A DNA stretch of 64,000 bases from Bacteroidota bacterium (GTDB taxonomy: Bacteria; Bacteroidota; Bacteroidia; Flavobacteriales; Weeksellaceae): the NCBI GenBank assembly GCA_018902795.1, contig JAHIQD010000011.1, positions 69,361-133,360 on the forward strand, in the 5' to 3' direction. Both the position numbers and the translations under genes were made by a program. The stretch's first letter is position 1; every line of letters begins with the position of its first letter. Below the pieces are notes generated by a model, which was not told where the DNA came from, did no database searches, and saw only the letters and a list, made by a program, of their open reading frames with translations. Of the stretch, positions 1 through 8,677 are shown piece by piece.

Positions 1-1685
1 CCAATAGGATCGAAATAACCGGTTAAATCTTGATTATAAGGTAAGAGAAATTGGTTGTTTGAAATTATGGCGTTAGTATTTACATTATATTTTAAAACAC
101 TCCCGACATAATTATTATTAATGATCGGCCATATTTTATAAAATACTTTAAAAATTCCATTTTCGAATTTACAGGCAATCGGTAGATCCGCTCTTGCATC
201 TCCAAAATAGGAAACTTGCTTTGAATTTAAATCTGAATCAAAATGCAGAAGTAATAAGTCCCTGTCTCCGCCAAGAGAATTTTGTAAAGAGTTGTACGTA
301 GAAATTCCATTAGATTCTGTTTGTCCGATCGCATAAATATCAAGCGAACTATCATCTGAAAAATTTGAAATGTAGGAAAATTTTCCAGGAACTGTATTTT
401 GAATGAGATAATTTTTTTGAAAAGTCCCATTCAAGTCAAATTTTTCAATATAAGGTTTAGAAATACTATTTTGGGCTATTGCACCTCCGATGTAAAAAAA
501 GCCATTTTTAACAAGGATGTCGTAAATGGATTTATCTGAAGTGATATGGTGAGTCCAAATATAGGTTCCGTCTTTTCTGACTTTTAAAACTTGCTGATCA
601 TTGGCTTTTAATAGGATATAAAGGTAATCTCTGTCAAAATCTAAAGCATCCAAAGATCCATAGCTAATGGTGTTATCTAAATAACTCCCCCAAATTCGGT
701 TTCCATTTTCATCAAATTTTGCAATATATCCGTCCCACGTCCCCGTAAATGTAGTAATATAAGCACCAGAAGTTGCCATATAATTATCATAGCTCATCGT
801 CATCCCCCCGAGATACAGATTGTTATATTCATCTATTTCTAATTTTTCAATAGTATCAGATCCATTTCCGCCATATAATGTTCCCCAAATTCTCGTTGGT
901 ACCGGATCGATAACCACCACTTTATCCGAAATATTTTTCTCAGATTTGAAACCAAAGATGCCATTTCCTAAATCCGTAAACTCAACACCAATCGTATTTT
1001 TGGAGTTTCCATTTTCCTCCCAAGAGTGGGGAATGTTTTCTTGCATTTCCCCAAAACGCAGATTCATAGATAACTTTCCATCTTTCAGTTTCGTTTTAGC
1101 GCCTTTAAATTTTAATTGAATATCCGAAATTTTTCCACCAGGATTAACGATGAAATTATATTCGATTGGTTTTGAAGAATCATCCGGTTTAAAGAAAACC
1201 AAGTCAATATTGCGGTATAAATTTTTATAGGTGATTTTTTGGAAGCGGTGAACTTTTTCAATTCCTTTCGGTCTGTTTGGGATGTTGTAATAATTATCAT
1301 AATCCGCAGATTTACCTTCGGCAATAATTTCCGGATTTGTATTGGCATCTATAAAATCAATATCTATCCGGTGATACTGATATTTATAATCGTATTCAGT
1401 TCGTTTTTTATCTTTCTCCAAAAGGTATTGTTTGTTCTTTTTAGAAACCTTTTTTAAAGTTTTTTTAACTTCATATACATCATAAGAAAATCCTTCTTTT
1501 TTAATTTGAACATTGAGTCCTTTGGATTGAAATAAATATTTAACGTTTGGATTTTTTTTTCCCTCCTGATCAATGATTTGACCCTTATTCTCGTAGAAAA
1601 AAGCATTGGAACTCGTTTGAATATTTTGACTGAAAAGTGAAGCGGAAAGCGAAAAGAAAAAGACGAGAAGTAGAGGTTTTTTCAT
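1..1685 (-). CDS. Secreted DUF7948/beta-propeller (SBBP-type) protein, partial at left edge
   Basis: The minus-strand frame opens with ATG at 1683-1685 and runs uninterrupted off the left edge, giving about 561 visible residues. A signal peptide (MKKPLLLVFFFSLSASLFSQ) is followed by a DUF7948-type domain beginning FFYENKGQ and including YHRIDIDF and NYYNIPNRPKG. From about residue 275 come propeller-like repeats (WGTLYGGNGSDTIEKLEID, YIAKFDENGNRIWGSYL). In Flavobacteriia such proteins usually end in a type 9 secretion C-terminal domain; that end lies outside the window, so this is inference. It is probably exported to the cell surface. Substrate and role are unknown. The zinc-ribbon gene lies 25 bp upstream in the same direction. 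Confidence 0.85.
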   Translation of the reverse strand, partial: MKKPLLLVFFFSLSASLFSQNIQTSSNAFFYENKGQIIDQEGKKNPNVKYLFQSKGLNVQIKKEGFSYDVYEVKKTLKKVSKKNKQYLLEKDKKRTEYDYKYQYHRIDIDFIDANTNPEIIAEGKSADYDNYYNIPNRPKGIEKVHRFQKITYKNLYRNIDLVFFKPDDSSKPIEYNFIVNPGGKISDIQLKFKGAKTKLKDGKLSMNLRFGEMQENIPHSWEENGNSKNTIGVEFTDLGNGIFGFKSEKNISDKVVVIDPVPTRIWGTLYGGNGSDTIEKLEIDEYNNLYLGGMTMSYDNYMATSGAYITTFTGTWDGYIAKFDENGNRIWGSYLDNTISYGSLDALDFDRDYLYILLKANDQQVLKVRKDGTYIWTHHITSDKSIYDILVKNGFFYIGGAIAQNSISKPYIEKFDLNGTFQKNYLIQNTVPGKFSYISNFSDDSSLDIYAIGQTESNGISTYNSLQNSLGGDRDLLLLHFDSDLNSKQVSYFGDARADLPIACKFENGIFKVFYKIWPIINNNYVGSVLKYNVNTNAIISNNQFLLPYNQDLTGYFDPI

Positions 1686-1710
1686 TAAATAAATTATGCC
1701 CAAATATAGA

Positions 1711-2058
1711 TTATTCCTTTCTCACAAGCAATATCCAGTCTTCCTCAAGCAATTTATAGCCTATATCATAAACGAAACGGTATTCTGCACCGTTTTTATA
1801 AATTTTCAGGCTGGTAAAATATTCAAAATCGAAGCCTTCGGACGTGAGTTTATTGCGTGTGGTTTTCGCTTTGCCTTCGGTGAATTTCTGTTCGCTTAAG
1901 ATGCGGTGGTTTTTGGGCAGTTTGTTGTTGATATTGCGCATCAGGTTGGTGGAATCTTTGTTGTGTTTATTGTTGAACGCATTTCTGCAGCCGTCGTTAC
2001 AGAATTTTTTATCGCTCCTTCCGATAATTTTATCGCCACATTCCAGACAGTTTTCCAT
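1711..2058 (-). CDS. Small zinc-ribbon protein (DUF2116-like)
   Basis: 115 residues if translation starts at the ATG at 2056-2058 (MENCLECGDKIIGRSDKKFC). A longer reading adds seven residues from 2079 but makes a less likely start. Two cysteine pairs (CLEC near residue 4 and CNDGC near residue 24) form a zinc-ribbon as in DUF2116-type proteins. The C-terminal half is basic and then mixed (YFTSLKIYKNGAEYRFVYD) with no domain I can name. It probably binds zinc in the cytoplasm, perhaps with nucleic acid, but the function is unknown. It is divergent from the his operon and lies immediately upstream of the secreted repeat protein. Confidence 0.75.
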   Translation of the reverse strand: MENCLECGDKIIGRSDKKFCNDGCRNAFNNKHNKDSTNLMRNINNKLPKNHRILSEQKFTEGKAKTTRNKLTSEGFDFEYFTSLKIYKNGAEYRFVYDIGYKLLEEDWILLVRKE

Positions 2059-2165
2059 ACTTAATATTTTGATAATCAAATATAAAGAATTATCCGTTTA
2101 CAAACGGCTCTGAATTTTTTCAGCAAAAAAAATATTTTTTTATCGCGTAAATAAAAAATAGTTTA

Positions 2166-2173
2166 TACATTTG
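2166..2173 (+). promoter_or_regulatory. Putative -7 element of the his operon promoter
   Basis: TACATTTG matches the Bacteroidota -7 consensus TAnnTTTG and lies 20 bp before the leader peptide start codon. I see no convincing -33 TTG; the region upstream is A/T tracts. The 304-bp gap between the zinc-ribbon gene and hisG is otherwise occupied by the leader peptide and attenuator. Confidence 0.5.
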
Positions 2174-2192
2174 TTCTCACAAAACAAACATA

Positions 2193-2246
2193 ATGTTCAA
2201 TCAGTTACACCATCATCATTTTCATACTTGCACTCACGCGAGCTGA
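2193..2246 (+). CDS. hisL: His operon leader peptide (attenuator peptide)
   Basis: A 17-codon ORF encodes MFNQLHHHHFHTCTHAS, with six histidines including four in a row. It starts 20 bp after a TAnnTTTG promoter-like element. It ends 29 bp before a GC-rich terminator hairpin and 116 bp before hisG. Histidine-codon runs in a leader peptide are the classical ribosome-stalling sensor of charged tRNA-His in his attenuation. Both the position and the composition fit. No Shine-Dalgarno is obvious, which is usual for this phylum. The peptide is too short for standard gene callers. Confidence is high from context although no experiment is visible. Confidence 0.8.
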   Translation: MFNQLHHHHFHTCTHAS

Positions 2247-2275
2247 TTATGATATGTTGTAAATCACCAATATTT

Positions 2276-2312
2276 AATCCCGCCTGAGTAAATCAGTCGG
2301 GATTTTTCTTTT
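2276..2312 (+). terminator. His attenuator (intrinsic terminator)
   Basis: The stem AATCCCG...CGGGATT (2276-2282 with 2298-2304) is extended inside by CTGA...TCAG (2284-2287 with 2293-2296). It is followed by TTTTTCTTTTTT. It lies between the His-rich leader peptide and hisG, so read-through should depend on ribosome stalling at the histidine codons. The competing antiterminator pairing must involve 2230-2280 but was not resolved by eye. Confidence 0.8.
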
Positions 2313-2362
2313 TTCAATTATTTTCCGCACTTCGATTTACTCATGCATTTAGAAATAAAATT

Positions 2363-3220
2363 ATGAGTAAACTTAAAATAGCCCTACAGAAAAGCGGCCG
2401 GCTCAGCGAAAAATCGGTAGCGCTTCTAGAAGAATGTGGCCTTAAATTTCCCAACGGTGGCGGAAAACTCATCACCGAATCCAGTAATTTTCCGGTAGAA
2501 ATACTATTTCTCCGGGATGATGATATTCCGCAGTATGTGGAACAGAATGTCGCCCACATCGGCATCATTGGCGAAAACGTTTTTCTTGAAAGCCAAAAAT
2601 CCATCAGCATCATCGAAAAGCTGAACTTCTCAGGATGCCGATTAAGTTTAGCCGTTCCTAAAGAAACAGATTATGAAGGACTTAATTTCTTCAACAACAA
2701 AAAAATAGCAACCTCCTATCCGAATATTCTTGGGAAATATTTAAGAGAAAATAACATTAGTGCAACAGTAGAAGTGATTTCCGGAAGTGTCGAAATTGCA
2801 CCCGGAATTGGTTTGGCTGATGGGATTTGTGATATCGTGAGCAGCGGTTCCACTTTACTTTCCAACGGACTGAAAGAAGTGGTAACTGTTTTTAAAAGTC
2901 AGGCGGTTTTGGTCGCAAACCAGAATCTGGATTCAGAAATGCAGCAGATTTTAAACAAACTGCTTTTCCGCATCCGTTCCGTTCAAAAAGCAAAGGAAAA
3001 TAAATACATCCTTCTCAATTCGCCCAACGACCAACTCGAAAAAATCATCCAGATCCTTCCCGGAATGAACAGTCCTACGATTCTTCCGTTGGCAAAAGAA
3101 GGATGGAGCAGCCTGCATTCGGTCATCGGTGAAGAGAAGTTCTGGGATATCATCGACGAACTCAAAGAAGCCGGAGCCGAAGGAATTCTAGTAGTCCCAA
3201 TTGAAAAAATGATTCTTTAA
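2363..3220 (+). CDS. hisG: ATP phosphoribosyltransferase
   Basis: 285 residues, the length of the long HisG form that carries a C-terminal regulatory domain. It catalyses the first step of histidine synthesis, joining ATP and PRPP to form phosphoribosyl-ATP. The N-terminus MSKLKIALQKSGRLSEKS and the PRPP-loop region SGSVEIAPGIGLADGICDIV (about residues 140-160) are typical. The C-terminal ~75 residues, ending EGILVVPIEKMIL, form the ACT-like HisG_C domain where histidine feedback acts in the family. It is the first gene of the operon, directly after the attenuator, and the hisD start follows by about 20 bp. Confidence 0.97.
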   Translation: MSKLKIALQKSGRLSEKSVALLEECGLKFPNGGGKLITESSNFPVEILFLRDDDIPQYVEQNVAHIGIIGENVFLESQKSISIIEKLNFSGCRLSLAVPKETDYEGLNFFNNKKIATSYPNILGKYLRENNISATVEVISGSVEIAPGIGLADGICDIVSSGSTLLSNGLKEVVTVFKSQAVLVANQNLDSEMQQILNKLLFRIRSVQKAKENKYILLNSPNDQLEKIIQILPGMNSPTILPLAKEGWSSLHSVIGEEKFWDIIDELKEAGAEGILVVPIEKMIL

Positions 3221-3239
3221 AATGTGTAAATTTAATCCA

Positions 3240-4532
3240 ATGAAAACCATCATTAATCCACCATACGCCGACTGGGCTAAATACTGTGAACGGCCTGCTT
3301 TTCCTGCTGAAGACCTGGAGGAAAAAGTCGCGGCTGTTTTAGAGGAAGTTCGTTTGGAAGGCGATATTGCGTTAAAAAGACTGACTTCAGTTTTCGATAA
3401 AGTAAATGTGGAAAATATAAAAATTTCCGTGGCAGAAATTGAAAAAGCCAATTCACAAGTTTCTGAAGAACTAAAACAAGCGATTGCTGTTGCAGCTATC
3501 AATATCCGTACTTTTCACACGGCTCAGCAAATGACGGAACAGCCCGTGGAAACCATGCCCGGAATTAAATGCTGGAGAAAAAGTGTCGCCATTGAAAATG
3601 TAGGTTTGTATATTCCCGGTGGTTCTGCACCGTTGTTTTCAACGATTTTAATGTTGGGAATTCCCGCTTTAATTGCAGGATGCAGACAGATTGTGTTGTG
3701 CACGCCTCCAGACAAAGACGGAAACATTAATCCTGCCGTATTATATACCGCATCATTTTTAGGGATTACCGAAATCTTCAAAGTGGGTGGCGCCCAAGCC
3801 ATTGCGGCATTGGCGTACGGAACGGAAACAATTCCCAAAGCCGACAAAATTTTCGGGCCGGGAAACCAGTATGTCACCAAAGCAAAAGAACTTGTTCAGA
3901 AAAACGGAATTGCCATTGATCTTCCGGCCGGACCAAGTGAAGTTTTGGTCATTGCAGATTCCAGTGCTGATGCTGAGTTTGTTGCTTCAGACTTGCTTTC
4001 TCAGGCGGAACACGGGCCGGACAGTCAGGTTGTCTTGCTTTCGGATTCTGCTGAGTTCGTAGAGAACGTTAAAGTCGCTTTGAATGAGCAACTCTACTTT
4101 TTACCCAGAGCATCCGTCGCGGAAAAAGCGCTTGAAAACAGTTTTACGGTCGTGTTAAATTCCATCCGTGAATGTATTGATTTCAGCAATGTTTATGCTC
4201 CGGAACATTTAATTCTTGCTGTTGAAAAATCGGAAGAATATGCTGACAAAATTCAGAATGCAGGTTCGGTGTTCCTCGGGAATTATTCCTGCGAAAGCGC
4301 AGGTGATTACGCAAGCGGAACCAATCACACGTTGCCGACCAACGGCTATGCCAGAAGCTACAGCGGTGTTTCTCTCGACAGTTTCGTGAAGAAAATCACC
4401 TTTCAGAACATCAGCAGAGAAGGCATTCAAAATATAGGCAGAACCATAGAAGTGATGGCGGAGGCTGAACAGCTTGTAGCACACAAAAATGCCGTTTCCA
4501 TAAGACTCAAAAAAATACAGGATGAAAAGTAA
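3240..4532 (+). CDS. hisD: Histidinol dehydrogenase
   Basis: 430 residues from MKTIINPPYADW. An in-frame ATG at 3222 would add six residues, but 3240 gives the usual length (about 430). The enzyme oxidises L-histidinol to L-histidine in two NAD-dependent steps, the end of the pathway. Family signatures are visible: GPGNQYVTKAKE, DLPAGPSEVLV, LSQAEHGPDSQ, the catalytic Glu-His pair in YAPEHLIL, and the zinc region GDYASGTNHTLPT. The end overlaps hisC by 11 bp, consistent with coupled translation in one operon. Confidence 0.97.
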   Translation: MKTIINPPYADWAKYCERPAFPAEDLEEKVAAVLEEVRLEGDIALKRLTSVFDKVNVENIKISVAEIEKANSQVSEELKQAIAVAAINIRTFHTAQQMTEQPVETMPGIKCWRKSVAIENVGLYIPGGSAPLFSTILMLGIPALIAGCRQIVLCTPPDKDGNINPAVLYTASFLGITEIFKVGGAQAIAALAYGTETIPKADKIFGPGNQYVTKAKELVQKNGIAIDLPAGPSEVLVIADSSADAEFVASDLLSQAEHGPDSQVVLLSDSAEFVENVKVALNEQLYFLPRASVAEKALENSFTVVLNSIRECIDFSNVYAPEHLILAVEKSEEYADKIQNAGSVFLGNYSCESAGDYASGTNHTLPTNGYARSYSGVSLDSFVKKITFQNISREGIQNIGRTIEVMAEAEQLVAHKNAVSIRLKKIQDEK

Positions 4533-5559
4533 GATTAAAGAGCTCGTAAGAAAAAACATTCAGGCTTTGGCTCCATATTCCAGTGCTAGAGATGAGTATT
4601 CCGGTAAGGAAGGGATCTGTCTGGATGCCAACGAAAACCCTTTCGGGATCTATAACCGTTACCCCGATCCGTATCAGCCGGCATTAAAAGCAAAACTGGC
4701 CCAACTGAAAAACACTTCTCCTACGCAGATATTCATCGGAAACGGAAGTGATGAAGCCATTGATCTGGCGTTCCGGATTTTCTGTGAACCGGGCCAGGAT
4801 AAAGCGTTAACCTTTGTTCCAACTTACGGGATGTATGAAGTTTCGGCGAATATCAATGATGTTGAACTCATTAAACTTCCTTTGAATGAGGAATTCCAAA
4901 TTGACAGAAATAGCCTTCAGTCTTATTTTTCAGATGAAAACCTGAAACTTATTTTTATCTGTTCGCCCAATAATCCCACGGGAAATTTATTGCGTACTGA
5001 AGATATTGAATTCATCCTTGATAATTTCAACGGGATGGTCATCATTGACGAAGCGTATATTGATTTTTGTGATCAGGCTTCTTTTATTGAGAAAATTGAA
5101 AGGTATCCTAATTTAATTGTCATCCAAACCTTAAGCAAAGCGTGGGGACTGGCCGGAATCCGTCTGGGAATTGGCTATATGGATGAGGAGGTTCTGTCCT
5201 ATTACAACCGCGTAAAAGCGCCTTACAACATCAGCACGGTCAATCAGCAGACGGCACTGGATGCTTTGAGTAATGAGGCCGATTATCAGCAGAAAATAAA
5301 AGATATTTTAGACGAAAAAGAGCAGTTGATCCTAAATCTTTCAGGTTTGAAAGGTATCAGAAAAATATATCCTTCAGATGCTAATTTTCTTTTGGTTGAA
5401 GTAGATCAGGCAGATGAACTGTATGAAAAACTCATTAACAGAAAAATTATCGTGAGAAACAGAAACTCTGTGATTAAAAACTGTGTGAGGATTTCCGTGG
5501 GAACGCCTGAGGAAAATGAACAATTATTAAATGCATTAAAAGAATTCAGCAATGACTAA
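4522..5559 (+). CDS. hisC: Histidinol-phosphate aminotransferase
   Basis: 345 residues, a class I/II fold-type I PLP enzyme that transaminates imidazole-acetol phosphate to histidinol phosphate. It shows DANENPFG near residue 34, CSPNNPTGN near 147, DEAYIDF near 176, and the PLP-binding lysine in TLSKAWGLAGIRLG at about K206. C-terminal RNRNSVIKNCVRISVGTPEEN is characteristic of HisC. The gene overlaps hisD at its start and hisB by 8 bp at its end, so it sits inside the his operon, which separates it from the many related aminotransferases. Confidence 0.96.
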   Translation: MKSKIKELVRKNIQALAPYSSARDEYSGKEGICLDANENPFGIYNRYPDPYQPALKAKLAQLKNTSPTQIFIGNGSDEAIDLAFRIFCEPGQDKALTFVPTYGMYEVSANINDVELIKLPLNEEFQIDRNSLQSYFSDENLKLIFICSPNNPTGNLLRTEDIEFILDNFNGMVIIDEAYIDFCDQASFIEKIERYPNLIVIQTLSKAWGLAGIRLGIGYMDEEVLSYYNRVKAPYNISTVNQQTALDALSNEADYQQKIKDILDEKEQLILNLSGLKGIRKIYPSDANFLLVEVDQADELYEKLINRKIIVRNRNSVIKNCVRISVGTPEENEQLLNALKEFSND

Positions 5560-6643
5560 AAAAGTTTTATTTATAGACCGCGACGGAACCATTATCCGTG
5601 AACCTGAAGACTTTCAGATCGACAGTTTCGAAAAGTTGGAATTTTTGCCATACGCAATCAGCAGCCTTTCCAGGATTGCCAAAGAACTGAACTATGAACT
5701 TGTGATGGTAAGCAATCAGGATGGTTTGGGGACAGATTCTTTCCCCGAAGATACATTTTGGCCGGTGCAGAATTTCATCATCAGTACTTTAAAAAATGAA
5801 GGTGTTCAGTTTAGTGATATTCTTATTGATTCTTCATTTGAATCTGAAAATAAACCCACCAGAAAACCAAGAACCGGAATGCTCAGCAAATACATCTACG
5901 GAAACTACGATCTCGAAAATTCCTATGTGATTGGTGACCGTAAAACTGATATTCAGCTCGCAGAAAATTTAGGAACAAAATCCATACTCATCAGTAAAGC
6001 TGAACATACAGATGCAACTTTGGTCACCAATGATTGGAATAAAATTTACCAATACTTAAAATCAGTCCCAAGAATCGGAAAGGTTAAAAGAGAAACCCTG
6101 GAAACGTCCATCAATATTGAAGTGAATCTCGATGGAAGCGGGGTTTCTGACATCAGTACCGGTTTGCCATTCTTTGATCACATGCTTCAGCAGATTTCCA
6201 GACACGGCAATCTTGATCTGAATGTTCAGGTAAAAGGCGATCTCGAAATTGATGAGCACCACACGGTTGAAGATACCGCCATCGCTTTGGGCGACGCTTT
6301 TCTTCAGGCACTTGAGAACAAGAAGGGGATTTCACGTTACGGTTTTTTACTGCCGATGGACGACTGTCTGGCGCAGGTGGCTGTGGACTTCGGCGGGAGA
6401 CCGTGGTTGGTTTGGGAAGCTGAATTTAAGAGAGAAAAGGTAGGAGATGTTCCCACCGAGCTGTTTTTCCATTTCTTTAAATCGTTCAGCGATCAGGCAA
6501 GATGCAATCTGAACATCAAAGCTGAAGGCGAAAACGAACACCACAAGATTGAAGCGATTTTCAAAGCGTTCGCAAAAGCAGTGAAAATGGCGGTGAGCAA
6601 AACCGATAACTATAACATCCCAAGCACCAAAGGAATATTATGA
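5552..6643 (+). CDS. hisB: Bifunctional histidinol-phosphatase / imidazoleglycerol-phosphate dehydratase
   Basis: 363 residues with two fused domains. Residues 1 to about 165 are a HAD-type histidinol phosphatase with FIDRDGT (Asp9 and Asp11 catalytic) and VIGDRKTDIQLAENLG. Residues from about 175 are imidazoleglycerol-phosphate dehydratase with FFDHMLQQISRHG, DEHHTVEDTAIALGDA and C-terminal NYNIPSTKG. These catalyse steps six and eight of histidine synthesis. The fused form resembles that of enterobacteria and is also usual in Bacteroidota. The start overlaps hisC and the stop overlaps hisH by four bases. Confidence 0.97.
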   Translation: MTKKVLFIDRDGTIIREPEDFQIDSFEKLEFLPYAISSLSRIAKELNYELVMVSNQDGLGTDSFPEDTFWPVQNFIISTLKNEGVQFSDILIDSSFESENKPTRKPRTGMLSKYIYGNYDLENSYVIGDRKTDIQLAENLGTKSILISKAEHTDATLVTNDWNKIYQYLKSVPRIGKVKRETLETSINIEVNLDGSGVSDISTGLPFFDHMLQQISRHGNLDLNVQVKGDLEIDEHHTVEDTAIALGDAFLQALENKKGISRYGFLLPMDDCLAQVAVDFGGRPWLVWEAEFKREKVGDVPTELFFHFFKSFSDQARCNLNIKAEGENEHHKIEAIFKAFAKAVKMAVSKTDNYNIPSTKGIL

Positions 6644-7218
6644 TCGCAATATTGAAATACAATGCAGGCAACGCGCTTTCCGTCGAGAATGCGGTACAGC
6701 GACTGGGATTCGAAACGGTGATTACGGATGATGTCGCTTTGCTTCAGTCTGCCGAAAAAGTGATTCTTCCCGGTGTGGGAGAAGCCGGTTCTGCCATGAA
6801 TTTTCTAAAGGAAAAAGGGCTGGATGAGGTGATTAAATCCCTTAAACAACCTGTTCTCGGAATCTGTCTCGGGATGCAGCTGCTTTGCGAATCGTCTGAA
6901 GAAGGAAATACTCAAACGTTAGGGATCTTTAAAACCAAAGTGTTGAAATTTCCGCCTGAAGATCTTGTTCCTCACACCGGCTGGAATAATTTCACCTCCG
7001 TAAAAGGGAAACTTTTTGAAAACGTGCAGCCCGAGGAAAACTGTTATTTCGTTCACGGTTATTATGCAGAAATCAGTGAGGAAACCGTGGCGGTGACTGA
7101 TTATATCCTGCCTTTCTCCGCAGCTTTACAGAAAGATAATTTCTATGCCACCCAGTTTCACCCGGAAAAATCTGCCCCAACAGGAATACAGATTTTAAAA
7201 AACTTTTTAAACTTATGA
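6640..7218 (+). CDS. hisH: Imidazole glycerol phosphate synthase, glutamine amidotransferase subunit
   Basis: 192 residues, a class I glutamine amidotransferase. It releases ammonia from glutamine and channels it to HisF. The nucleophile lies in GICLGMQLL (about Cys76) and the His-Glu pair in QFHPEKSAPTG near the C-terminus. LPGVGEAGSAM is the oxyanion-strand region. ATGA overlaps with hisB upstream and hisA downstream indicate coupled translation. Its partner hisF lies one gene further on, separated by hisA, as in the classical operon order. Confidence 0.97.
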   Translation: MIAILKYNAGNALSVENAVQRLGFETVITDDVALLQSAEKVILPGVGEAGSAMNFLKEKGLDEVIKSLKQPVLGICLGMQLLCESSEEGNTQTLGIFKTKVLKFPPEDLVPHTGWNNFTSVKGKLFENVQPEENCYFVHGYYAEISEETVAVTDYILPFSAALQKDNFYATQFHPEKSAPTGIQILKNFLNL

Positions 7219-7928
7219 GAATAATCCCGGCCATCGACATTATAGGGGGAAAATGTGTACGACTCACCAAAGGTGATTATTCCACCCGGAAAATTTACAG
7301 CGAAAATCCTCTGGATATGGCTAAGACATTTGAAGATGCAGGCATCCAATATCTGCATGTTGTGGATTTGGACGGTGCAAAAGCCAAACAGATTGTCAAT
7401 TATAAAACGCTGGAACTGTTGGCTTCCCAAACCAATTTGAATATTGATTTCGGTGGCGGAATTAAATCAGAAAACGATATTAAAACCGCTTTCGAATGTG
7501 GGGCAAAGCAGATTACCGTAGGAAGTATTGCCGCCCAAAATCCAGACTTGATGTTAGAATGGATGATGAAATACGGCGCAGAGAAGATCATTTTGGGGGC
7601 AGACTGCAGGAACAGGATGATTGCCACCAACGGCTGGCTCGAAAGCAGTACTCTCGATGTGATTTCTTTTATTAAAGACTACCAAAATAAAGGCGCAAAG
7701 TATGGAATTGTAACCGATATCGATAAAGACGGAATGCTTTCAGGACCGGCTTTCGAACTGTATGAAGAAATCCTTAATGAGACTGAAATCAACCTTATTG
7801 CCAGTGGTGGAATCACGACGATAGAAGATGTTCAGAAATTGAAAACGCTGGGCTGCGAAGGTGCAATTATCGGCAAAGCCATTTATGAAGGCACCATCAA
7901 CCTTAAAGAATTAACAGAACTATGCTGA
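7215..7928 (+). CDS. hisA: ProFAR isomerase (phosphoribosylformimino-AICAR-P isomerase)
   Basis: 237 residues, a TIM barrel that isomerises ProFAR to PRFAR. The catalytic Asp8 is in IIPAIDIIGGKCVRL and the second aspartate region is GADCRN near residue 130. Phosphate-binding motifs IDFGGGIK and IASGGI are present in the two half-barrels. The start overlaps hisH by four bases and the end overlaps hisF by seven. Sequence similarity to hisF next door reflects the known half-barrel ancestry of the two enzymes. Confidence 0.97.
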   Translation: MRIIPAIDIIGGKCVRLTKGDYSTRKIYSENPLDMAKTFEDAGIQYLHVVDLDGAKAKQIVNYKTLELLASQTNLNIDFGGGIKSENDIKTAFECGAKQITVGSIAAQNPDLMLEWMMKYGAEKIILGADCRNRMIATNGWLESSTLDVISFIKDYQNKGAKYGIVTDIDKDGMLSGPAFELYEEILNETEINLIASGGITTIEDVQKLKTLGCEGAIIGKAIYEGTINLKELTELC

Positions 7929-8677
7929 AGAAAAGAATTATCCCGTGTTTAGACATTAAAAACGGAAGAACGGTAAAGGGAATCAATTTTGAGGACCTTA
8001 CCGATGCCGGTGATCCGGTGGAACTGGCCAAAAGATATGTGGAAGAAGGCGCGGACGAACTTGTATTTCTCGACATTACCGCAACCCTTGAAAACCGGAA
8101 AACGCTGACAAATCTTGTCACCCGCATCGCATCGGAAATCAATATTCCGTTTACCGTGGGTGGCGGCATCAATACACTGGAAGATGCGAAAATGATTATC
8201 GATTCAGGAGCGGATAAAATAAGCCTCAATTCTGCGGCGATTCTCCGTCCGGAACTGATTTCTGAGATTGCTCTTGCTTTTGGAAACCAATGTGTCGTTC
8301 TGGCAATTGATACCAAATTCATCAATAATGAATGGATCGTTTTCCGCAGCGGCGGAACCATCGTTACGGATTTAAAAGCCACCGAATGGGCCAAGAAAGG
8401 GGCAGAATTGGGCGCTGGAGAAATCCTCCTGACTTCCATGAATAACGACGGAACAAAGAACGGTTTTGCCCTCGATATCAGCAAAGCGGTTTCTGAAGCC
8501 GTTACCATTCCGGTGATTGCCTCGGGAGGAGCAGGAACAATGGAGCATTTCGCTGAGGTTTTTCACCAAACGAAGGTCACCGCCGCTTTGGCAGCAAGTG
8601 TTTTTCATTTCGGGCAGATCCCGATTCCTGAACTTAAAAAGTATTTAAAAACCCAAAATATCCCCGTGCGACTATGA
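7922..8677 (+). CDS. hisF: Imidazole glycerol phosphate synthase, cyclase subunit
   Basis: 251 residues, a TIM barrel with Asp11 in IIPCLDIKNGRTVKG and Asp130 in VLAIDTKF. It uses ammonia from HisH to convert PRFAR to imidazole glycerol phosphate and AICAR. FTVGGGINTLEDA and VIASGGAGTMEHF are the phosphate-binding loops. It overlaps hisA upstream and hisIE by four bases downstream. Nothing is missing from the family pattern. Confidence 0.97.
   Translation: MLKKRIIPCLDIKNGRTVKGINFEDLTDAGDPVELAKRYVEEGADELVFLDITATLENRKTLTNLVTRIASEINIPFTVGGGINTLEDAKMIIDSGADKISLNSAAILRPELISEIALAFGNQCVVLAIDTKFINNEWIVFRSGGTIVTDLKATEWAKKGAELGAGEILLTSMNNDGTKNGFALDISKAVSEAVTIPVIASGGAGTMEHFAEVFHQTKVTAALAASVFHFGQIPIPELKKYLKTQNIPVRL

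Noticed and set aside
7903..8508. 201-codon open frame opposite hisF
   Set aside because: It is the antisense shadow of a clearly conserved gene, with Ser/Pro-rich composition and no family match.
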